Positions 42,896 to 64,000 of a DNA stretch of 64,000 nucleotides are shown here, piece after piece. Below the pieces are notes generated by a model. The model saw only the letters and a list, made by a program, of their open reading frames with translations, made no database searches and was not told the DNA's origin. This DNA comes from Branchiostoma belcheri (taxonomy: Eukaryota > Chordata > Leptocardii > Amphioxiformes > Branchiostomatidae): contig NW_017803987.1 in NCBI RefSeq assembly GCF_001625305.1, forward strand, positions 2,222,144 to 2,286,143, written 5' to 3'. The translations under genes were made by a program, and so were the position numbers. Numbering within the stretch: the first letter of the stretch is position 1; each line of letters opens with the position of its first letter.

Positions 42896-45736
42896 ATGGC
42901 GGTGCACTACCTACAGACGACGCCTCTCATGATTGTTATTTACCTGATATTTACTCGCCAGACCTCAGCTACAACAGAAGAGTTTCGAGTCTCCGTACCA
43001 GAAAACGTGGCTGTCGGACAGGCCATATTTACCCTACCTAGGACCCAACTTCGAGACAAGGCGGAACTTCCGTGTACCAAAATGGACGGGGATCCGCATT
43101 TTCGCTTCAACGTGACCAAAAACTGCACCATTCTGGTCGCCAACCCTCTGGACTGGTCTGTAGAGTCGGCATATCTGCTCAACATTCACAGGGGATTGTA
43201 TAGCACCAGTGTCGAGGTGCAGTTGACTGACGTTATGGGCTATCCACCTGTGTACAACGAAACATGCGAAACACCTACCAATCCTAAAGGTCGAGTATCA
43301 AATTTACTCTTTAGTTTTACGTCAAGTGAGGAAGTGCTGACCACTAACGGCGATGTCCTGTACATAAAACAGCGTTGGAAGGATGACTTCTTTCACGGTA
43401 ATACCTATGATCCTTGGAGGGCTGACACAAACAACAGTGACTGTACTTTCCATTTAGCTACATACACAACTTGGGCTGATACTCTTATAACATTAAAAGA
43501 TATATACGATAACGGCGTACGTCAACCGACATGTAGTGTGGGGTCTGATAATCACGATTTGTTAGGTGAGTTGTTTTGGACATTACGCGACGACGAATCA
43601 AGACTCCAGAAATACCCTAAGTCGATCGGATCCATCGTAAACGACATGAGAGCTAGAGAAAACTTTATCCTGTTTTTAACGTGCATTTTTCATGGGAGAG
43701 ATGCGAAGTTATATTCCTGCAACTTTCCAACATTTCTACATCCTCCAGTCAGGGCCTTCCACGGCAACGCCAGGATAGAAATAGCAAGCATTGAATATGC
43801 AGATATAGAAGTACGTCCCATAGGTTGCCCTATTGGAAAATACGGCTTCTTCTGTAATAAGAACTGTATCTGTAAGAACGGCGCCCGCTGCCACGGGTTT
43901 AACGGCGCCTGCAAATGTGCCCCCGGCTGGAAAGGAGTGGCCTGTGACATTCCCAAGCCAGACGTTTCGATAACCACGACACCTAGCGACCCTCGTCAAA
44001 TCTACACTTCCCGCAATGTGGCTTTTCACTGTAGAGCACACAACCTTGATACCAAAGTCATGTCTCTGCGATTTCCAAATGGATCAGAGAAACTGGTTAG
44101 TGGCGAGAACCACATGTCTGTACTTGTCGCAAACATACAACTTGAAGATAGTGGTTATTACATTTGCGTGGTTCTTGACAAAGATGGACTCACTTTAAAT
44201 GCATCAATGGCTCTTGATGTGCATTGCCTATCGAACCGCAAGGGTGCCGATTGTCACGAATTGTGTGATTGCCTGCAAGGTGCCAGCTGTGACCGGAGGG
44301 CCGGTTGTGTCTGTCCGCCGGGATGGACGGGAACCAGGTGTCAGACAAAATGTCCCCGTGGCACGTACGGTAAAGACTGTACAAAACGCTGCAGCTGCCA
44401 GAATGAGGCGAGCTGCAGTCCTAGCGGAGGAAGGTGTAACTGCACCGATGGCTGGTACGGAAACAACTGCGGCAAGCCGTGCCCGAGCGGTCTTTTCGGG
44501 TGGAGATGCCAGCAGCCTTGTGTTTGTAAGAACAACGCCACATGCAACAACGTGGACGGTAGCTGCACATGTGTAACACCGTGGACGGGACGGTACTGTG
44601 ACCAATTGCAGACAAGCAGAGATCAACCATTGCTGGAAATCCTGATCCCGCTAGGCTCTTTAGTCCTGCTGGTTGCCATAGTGACGACCATACTCTTCAA
44701 AACAGGATTTCTGGCTTACTCCGTACCTGATACAGGCGAGGAAGAAAAGATACTTTTCGAGCTGAGGAGAATGGAGCAGGATCTAGCACAGACTCTACAG
44801 CCGGGCTGGCTCGGGCGTTGGGAGAAGAAGGCCCGCCATCTCACTCCTGGTCCCCTGATAGGGGAAGGGATGTTTGGGAAAGTCAGAAGGGCACAGCTAC
44901 GCACGGCTGGAGGACAGCTAGATCTAGACGTCGCCGCCAAAGCAGTTCGCGTGGAGGACGCGCAGTCCTATCGTGACTTCTACAGGGAAGCAGCCATACT
45001 GGTAGCCGTGCACCAAGTGCAGGGACAAGACGACAACGATCGCAATGAGTCCAACATCGTTCGACTTGTGGGGCTCATCACCAAGTCTGCGGAGAAGTAC
45101 ATCCTTCTAGAATATGCCCCAAAAGGCGATCTCTTAGGCTTCTTACGAGGGATAAAGAACAACAATCAGGAGTATCTACTGGAAAATCTTCTAGGATACG
45201 CAGTTCATGTAGCACGAGCTCTGCAAGAGCTAGAGCGCCTGAGAATCGCCCATCGTGACGTGGCCGCTCGTAACGTCCTCATCACTGCCGATGACGTGGC
45301 CAAGTTGGCTGATTTTGGACTGGCCAGAGATGTGTACGCCACCACTCAGTATGTGCGAGCCAACCGGCCAGGCCTTGACGAACTCCTGCCGCTGAAGTGG
45401 ATGGCGCTGGAGTCCATCGAGACCGGCGAGTACACCTGTCAGAGTGACGTCTGGTCCTTCGGCGTGCTGCTGTGGGAGATCGCCACGCTGGGACAAGATC
45501 CGTGCTACGATGGCAGAATGCAGCTCACTTTTCTTCAGATGGTAGGGGTCCTGAGGCAAGGGATAAGGATGAACAGGCCGCCGGAGTGTCCGGAGGACCT
45601 GTACCGACTGATGAGGGCGTGTTGGCGCGACGTTCCCGCTACAAGACCGACTCCAGAAGGGATAGAGAAGAGACTGCTGCAACTGAGACGTGCACTGCTC
45701 CCACCCGAAGCCATTCAAATTGAGACTGCGTTGTAA
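42896..45736 (+). CDS. Receptor tyrosine kinase, copy 3, intact, intronless coding region
   Basis: 946 aa from the ATG at 42896; the frame is open further upstream, but MAVHYLQTTP is the start shared by all copies and heads the signal peptide. Approximate residues: cadherin-like 28-130, EGF 309-350, Ig 353-443, three EGF-like repeats 443-570, membrane helix 579-601, kinase 648-931. GEGMFGKV, the catalytic lysine near 681, HRDVAARN near 786, DFG near 806 and WMALESIETGEYT (activation segment end) are present, so it should be catalytically competent. It has a two-residue insertion (LD) before VAAKAV relative to copies 1 and 2. It lies in opposite orientation to them. A one-piece coding region holding ectodomain, membrane helix and kinase is unusual for an RTK and suggests retroposition before the local duplications. 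Confidence 0.93.
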   Translation: MAVHYLQTTPLMIVIYLIFTRQTSATTEEFRVSVPENVAVGQAIFTLPRTQLRDKAELPCTKMDGDPHFRFNVTKNCTILVANPLDWSVESAYLLNIHRGLYSTSVEVQLTDVMGYPPVYNETCETPTNPKGRVSNLLFSFTSSEEVLTTNGDVLYIKQRWKDDFFHGNTYDPWRADTNNSDCTFHLATYTTWADTLITLKDIYDNGVRQPTCSVGSDNHDLLGELFWTLRDDESRLQKYPKSIGSIVNDMRARENFILFLTCIFHGRDAKLYSCNFPTFLHPPVRAFHGNARIEIASIEYADIEVRPIGCPIGKYGFFCNKNCICKNGARCHGFNGACKCAPGWKGVACDIPKPDVSITTTPSDPRQIYTSRNVAFHCRAHNLDTKVMSLRFPNGSEKLVSGENHMSVLVANIQLEDSGYYICVVLDKDGLTLNASMALDVHCLSNRKGADCHELCDCLQGASCDRRAGCVCPPGWTGTRCQTKCPRGTYGKDCTKRCSCQNEASCSPSGGRCNCTDGWYGNNCGKPCPSGLFGWRCQQPCVCKNNATCNNVDGSCTCVTPWTGRYCDQLQTSRDQPLLEILIPLGSLVLLVAIVTTILFKTGFLAYSVPDTGEEEKILFELRRMEQDLAQTLQPGWLGRWEKKARHLTPGPLIGEGMFGKVRRAQLRTAGGQLDLDVAAKAVRVEDAQSYRDFYREAAILVAVHQVQGQDDNDRNESNIVRLVGLITKSAEKYILLEYAPKGDLLGFLRGIKNNNQEYLLENLLGYAVHVARALQELERLRIAHRDVAARNVLITADDVAKLADFGLARDVYATTQYVRANRPGLDELLPLKWMALESIETGEYTCQSDVWSFGVLLWEIATLGQDPCYDGRMQLTFLQMVGVLRQGIRMNRPPECPEDLYRLMRACWRDVPATRPTPEGIEKRLLQLRRALLPPEAIQIETAL

Positions 45737-46370
45737 TTGTGAATGCCAGTGACCTCCTCGGAGTATTGGCATAAGTCGTGTCTGTATGTTCGCAGCTGTA
45801 ACTCACGATCTATTTGTTGCATTGTTATGTAGTTTGGCATGTCGTCTGATAGTATGCGCGATATGATGCACGTTGTTCTCTTCATACCGTAGCAGTTTTC
45901 ATGGGTCATGTAATAGTTCACAAGACACCCCAATTTTGATGGACTTGTTGAACAGGTCATTAATGCCGCGGCCTTCTAGGTGTGCGGTAATATATAGCTG
46001 TTTTCCAAGCAGATATTGGGTGATTTGTGCCGGCTGTTTCATTCACGGTACTAGTAACGTCATGGCGGATGACCGAACAGCTGTTCAAAGGTGTTCGAAG
46101 GCATAAATTGCAACTTCAGTGAGGAAATCTGTCTGAAGTTGACATTACTACCAATGCTTCCCATATTTTCATTATTTCACACTTGAAGCGTTTGTTCTGC
46201 TTGTTGTTTCAATTTTGTCGGCACGATACAAATTAGCCCTCTCTGCCAAAAGTGTTACAACTTCCTTGGGATTAATGTCCAATGGACTTGTTACGCTTCG
46301 TAGACTACTGTGGCTATTGTGTAGTAATGCTCTAACATGTTAGATCCCATGAATACTCACTAGACTGTTG
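45737..46370 (+). repeat. RTK copy 3 downstream flank, inverted duplicate of 33790-34469
   Basis: Blocks such as gttcgcagctgtaactca, caattttgtcggcacgata, tgtccaatgga and ctctaacatgttagat recur in reverse orientation downstream of copy 2. The duplicated unit therefore includes gene and about 600 bases of 3' flank. Part of the sequence (gttcgcag ... gatgatgcacgt) also belongs to a wider repeat seen at 51090-51690. Confidence 0.7.
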
Positions 46371-46996
46371 CTATAATTACATTCTCTAAATACTACTTAT
46401 CTTTTAATTTACAGATAATTTGCTTTTCTAATAATCAGCATACTGTAGCTATAGATTAATCACAATTTCACTGTTGACTTTGAGAAACAGTATATTGTTT
46501 TATTTGTATGTTGCGTTCTTGCTGTATCAAGTATAGCTGCTGATACTGTACTGCTGAAATCATTGTACTTTGGTCAAGGCTCAATTAGTCAATTATAATG
46601 TTCTGACATGTATGGAAGCACAAGCATAGAAGTTAAATGTTAACTATCACTGACTAGTTTCTGCAGTCCAATATGTGGTTAGAAATACAATAGTACCTCT
46701 TGAGAAGGCCTCAATAACGTTGTTTTTTCAATGTGCCATCTTTTATGATAGTCACCCGAGGTTGAAAGTTTACATGTAAATGTCGATCTGACATCGATGG
46801 ATTAACAACCAATACATGTGTACTCTATTTGTTACTCCCCAATGCAGCTTCCTTCTGTACTGCAGACTCATCTGTACTGCAGATTTTAAGCATGAAAATC
46901 TTATTGTAGACCATGCTGACCACAAGGGAAGAACTAGTCTACCTTGAGATAGGTTTGCTGTCTCTTAACTCTGTAGTTTGAAGAACATCTTATGAC
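46371..46996. other. Spacer and presumed RFC1 3' UTR
   Basis: No ORF or RNA gene recognised between the RTK copy 3 flank and the RFC1 stop codon. Confidence 0.5.
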
Positions 46997-60254
<13,258 letters not shown>

Positions 60255-63200
60255 ATGGCAAAAAACAAGGCACTGCTCTTGTTCCTTATCCTGGTTTCCA
60301 ATCAGCTACGTCTCGTGTCTGCACCTGCTTTACGGTGCCCTGACAGCTGTTTACGGCAAGGATTTTCCAAGCAAGTCATCTGTCACTGCCCAGGCAAAAA
60401 CTGGGCAGGGTCCCCCTGCAGCTGGATTGGATATGGAGGAGCGTACAGCTTCCCCGCATGTCTCGACGCCATACCAACCGACTTTCACAAAGCTACGGTA
60501 TCGATCTTCATCAAGCATCTTCGTTCTCCTACCGTTTTCGAGCGGTCTTTCCCCAACAGCCCAGAAGTAGAGACACTTAAAATCGGAAAGTCCAACGTTT
60601 CCAGGGTCCAGCCAGGAGCTTTCCGAGGTCTCCCATTGGTCTCCAAGCTGTATCTTGACGACAACCGCATCTCCAGTCTTGGTATGTTAAAAAAAATGCA
60701 TTTTGGACTCCTAATATTGTATTACGTACATGGGCTTTCTTCCACAATCCAAAATTATCATTTTTTTAGTACGTGGGTTAGCAGCATATTCTTTCCTGTT
60801 GCTAGGCATGTTTGACACTATATGTAATATATTTAATCAAATAACATTCATCAAGCAATATTTTGGCTGCCAGTAAAAGATTTCTTTTTTATTTACTTGA
60901 GAATTTTGAAAATAAACAAATTTAGTTTAGTATGGAAAGGAAAATTTTGTCAAAATAAAATGACATTAGCAACTTACATGTAACACTTTTCACACAAGCT
61001 TCTTACGTTAAATGCCTAATTTTTTAGATTTATCTGTGATAAAAATTAATGACTGTTTTTTCATATTTCACTCTCAATTTCCTACAAAAAATCCCTAAAA
61101 CATGTTTCTAGGGAAAACTATTACAGTCATCTTGAGCAATTATGCAAGTTGGATATTTCTTCCTTGCAATCTTATTAAGTAATGTTGGGGAGGGGGTAGG
61201 ATGTATTGATACCAGCATAATTTCTAACAATATTCAAGGTCGCTGACAAATATGAAAATTTAGCTTCACTACACAACAAAATAATATTACTTAATTTACA
61301 TGCATGTATTGTTAAGAATACAGTAAGTTTTGTGAACAAGTGTTTTTCTTATGTGAGGCATGGAGGGGAAAAGGGCCTGGCTGTGCAGGTTCATTCTAAA
61401 TTACGGCACAGAAGACCCCAAATGGAATACACGTTTCGTTAGAATTGATCCACCATGATTGAACAGAGTTTGGTTCTAAAAAACATGGGAACAATGAAGC
61501 CCAGGTTTGTCCACTGTGGATTGGTATCATGAACTATCGTGTTAGATACTCTGAAGTTTTGGGTATTTGTCTTCGCCATCTCATAATAAAAACGAATCCC
61601 TGCAAATTTGAAATGATTGACAGTAGTGTCTGCTTTGTTTATCCTCAGAACCCGATACCTTCCTTGGGCTTGAGAAGGTAACTGACTTGAACCTTCAAAG
61701 GAACGCCATTTCCGTCATATCCCAGCATGCATTCCGTGGCCTACCACTCCTTGCATGGTTGATGTTGGACAAGAACCATCTGTGTTCCGTGCCTGTCGAC
61801 GCACTCCTGCCGCTTCCAGCAATGAAGCTTGTAAGCCTGGAAACAAACCGCATCACCACAATCGACAGCCAAGTCTTGCGTCTGAGTCACAACAAGACCT
61901 TACGTCTGATGTTAGTAAACAACAAGCTGAAATGTGACTCAAATCTCACCTGGTTCATCTGTAATCTACCAAAGCTGGACCACATTTCTGCTCGTGAATA
62001 CCTGAAGTGTGCATCACCTGCCAACCTGAGCGGCATTCTGCTAGCCACCGTGAGGAAGGACATCAGTCAGACCAACACAGACAGGTCACCACATGTACAG
62101 GGGAGATGTGATGAAACGTCCACCACAGCAGGTCCGCATACCCACCACACTAGTCTGTACAACCGCACCAGTCTGTACAACCACACCAGTCTGCACAACC
62201 ACACCAGTCTGTACAACCACACCATTCCCACAGAGATGCCGTACACAAACACCAGGCCAGGCTCAGAGTCTACCACAGGGACCGACGTTGTCACTCTTCA
62301 CGGCGGAACAATCATCACTGAGGAAGACGAAAGTTACCACGTCAATGCCGTCATCATGGCTGTTGCTGTGCCTCTCCTGATGGTGTTGGCAGCAGTGGTT
62401 GTTGTATACTTGTACGAACGCTGTCATGACACAGGTATGGCCCAGCACAACGCCCCTGCTGAAACAGATGGAAACTCGGCCCAATCTGGAGCATCGAACA
62501 GAGACTCAGTCACAGGCACTCCTGCTCAGGACCAGACATTAGAGGGTAACGATGACATTGAGCCGTACGCTGTGTCATACATGGATGTGTCGGGGAAAGG
62601 GAAAAATGGCAAGCTTGCGCCATATGCAACAACCTCCTTTGCTAACATCGATATCCAGACAGCAGAAGACAACGATGACATTGAGCCGTACGCTGTGTCA
62701 TACATGGATGTGTCAGGGAAAGGGAAAAACGGCAAGCTTGCCCCATATGCAACAACCTCCTTTGCTAACATCGATATCCAGACAGCAGAAGACAACGATG
62801 ACATTGAGCCGTACGCTGTGTCATACATGGATGTGTCGGGGAAAGGAAAAAACGGCAAGCTCGCGCCGTACGCAACAACGTCCTTTGCACACATCCAGAC
62901 AACAGAAGACGACAATGACATTGAGCCATACGATGATGACATCCAACCATATGCCGTGTCCTATGTTGATGTGTCAGGGAAGGGGAAAAATGGCAAGCTT
63001 TTTCCATATGCGACAACCTTAATCAATGAAGACCCAGGGCCACAGCTTCAGCCATATTCAGTGACCCACGATGAAGACCCTAGGCCACAGCTTCAGCCAT
63101 ACGCAGTGACCAACAATGAAGACCCAGGGCCACAGCTTCAGCCATATTCAGTGACCTACGATGAAGACCCAGGGCCACAGCTTCAGCCATATGCAGTGAC

Positions 63201-64000
63201 CTATGATGAAGACCCAGGGCCACAGCTTCAGCCATATTCAGTGACCCACGATGAAGACCCAGGGCCACAGCTTCAGCCATATGCAGTGACCCACGATGAA
63301 GACCCTGGGCCACAGCTTCAGCCATACGCAGTGACCAACAATGAAGACCCCACACAAGCTACAAGAAGCCATACAGGGGCAGGTTATACGTCACTGACTA
63401 ATGTCACAAACCAACAGACAACAAACGTCAAACAACCGGCCACCCAAACAAGGAGCCGGTCACTGCAAAGATGCCATACAACAAGGGCAGGTTACACGTC
63501 ACTGACAAATGTCACTAACCAACGGACAACAAACGTAAAACAACCGGTCACCCAAACAAGGCGTCAGTCACTTCCAAGATGTCATACAACAAGCGCAGGC
63601 TATACCTCACTGACTAATGTCACTAACCAACGGACAACAAACGTCAAGCAACCGGTCACTCAAACAAGGGACCAGTCACTGCCAAGATGCAATACAAGGG
63701 CAGGCTATACATCACTGACTAATGTCACAAACCAACAGACAACAAACGTCAAACAACCGGTAACCCAAACAAGGGACCAGTCACTGCAAAGATGCCATAC
63801 AACAAGGGCAGGTTATACGTCACTGACAAATGTCACTAACGAAGAAATAACAAATGTCAAACAACCGGTCACCAAAACAAGAAGCCAGTCACTGCCAAGA
63901 TGCAATACAAGGGCAGGTTATACGTCGCTGACAAATGACACTAACCAACGGACAACAAACGTCAAACAACCGGTCACCCAAACAAGGAGTCAGTCACTAC
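60255..64000 (+). CDS. Leucine-rich-repeat receptor with tandem-repeat tyrosine-motif tail, 3' partial
   Basis: Exon 1 60255-60681 and exon 2 from 61649, open to the window end (phase 1 junction, ...RISSL|EPDTFLGLEKV). Signal peptide (MAKNKALLLFLILVSNQLRL), cysteine-rich N-cap, short LRR block (VSKLYLDDNRISSL, VTDLNLQRNAISVI), C-cap with CDSNLTWFICNL. A stalk has four repeats of TSLYNHT, each bearing an N-glycosylation sequon. The membrane helix is VIMAVAVPLLMVLAAVVVVYL (about 62350-62415). The cytoplasmic tail has three tandem families: about 41 aa (EPYAVSYMDVSGKGKNGKL), 15 aa (EDPGPQLQPYAVTYD) and about 36 aa (AGYTSLTNVTNQRTTNVKQP). Tyrosine motifs recur throughout; VSYMDV fits the ITIM pattern. 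By architecture it is a cell-surface recognition receptor with a multivalent phosphotyrosine tail. Function unknown; orthologue not recognised. The end of the gene is outside the window. Confidence 0.85.
62545..63025 (+). repeat. Coding repeat A: 123 bp (41 aa), about 3.5 copies
   Basis: Starts at 62548, 62671 and 62794 (period 123), then a shorter diverged copy. Each unit encodes DIEPYAVSYMDVSGKGKNGK and a second tyrosine (APYATTS). Multiples of three, so the frame is kept. Confidence 0.9.
63026..63355 (+). repeat. Coding repeat B: 45 bp (15 aa), seven copies
   Basis: Units encode EDPGPQLQPYAVTYD with variation PYSV/PYAV and THD/TYD/TNN. In frame with repeat A. Confidence 0.9.
63370..64000 (+). 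repeat. Coding repeat C: 105-108 bp (35-36 aa), six or more copies to window edge
   Basis: Units encode AGYTSLTNVTNQRTTNVKQP followed by VTQTRSQSLPRCHTTR. The YTSL motif recurs about every 36 residues. Units of 35 and 36 aa alternate (CNTR versus CHTTR). Confidence 0.9.

Noticed and set aside
62552..63022. 156-aa plus-strand ORF rich in TLSRTLCHTWMC
   Set aside because: Out-of-frame reading of repeat A. The frame from 61649 continues the LRR and membrane segment and stays open to the window end.

Overview
The window looks like cephalochordate (amphioxus, Branchiostoma) nuclear DNA. Reasons: GT-AG introns of a few hundred bases to a few kb; a one-exon Toll-like receptor; deuterostome orthologues close to vertebrate ones (RFC1, RNF217, a clavesin/alpha-TTP-like CRAL-TRIO protein); a local expansion of receptor tyrosine kinases (RTKs); and many short non-autonomous repeats. 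The species call is inference; no database was searched.

Layout. 2-2938 (+): Toll-like receptor, 5' end outside the window. 6437-8722 (+): CRAL-TRIO lipid-transfer protein, six coding exons. 10690-18765 (+): RNF217-like RBR ubiquitin ligase with a C-terminal membrane anchor, six exons. 21722-24143 (-): BTB domain plus three C2H2 fingers, three exons. 26346-28443 (-): small cysteine-free secreted, prohormone-like protein, with a TATA box and a non-coding first exon near 29.1 kb. 30227-46370: a cluster of three RTK genes with uninterrupted coding regions (two -, one +; the first has a frameshift) around a BTB-Kelch gene with an uninterrupted coding region. 46997-58778 (-): the C-terminal 690 residues of RFC1 in 15 exons. 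60255-64000 (+): leucine-rich-repeat receptor whose cytoplasmic tail is made of three successive tandem-repeat families carrying tyrosine motifs; it runs off the window.

The genes form no common pathway. Innate-type receptors (TLR, LRR receptor), signalling receptors (RTKs) and ubiquitin-system proteins (RNF217, BTB-Kelch) are interspersed with housekeeping RFC1. The RTK block shows tandem and inverted duplication, with upstream and downstream flanks copied as well.

The most unusual signal is recurrent. In at least four unrelated genes, tandem duplications cross an exon-intron boundary, so the intron holds extra copies of the exon end with its splice site: RFC1 (three introns, one with 11 extra copies of the 5' splice site in a 28-bp minisatellite), the BTB-zinc-finger gene, the secreted-protein gene (5' UTR) and the RNF217-like gene (3' splice site). 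The repeat-built receptor tail at the right edge is the second most interesting object.
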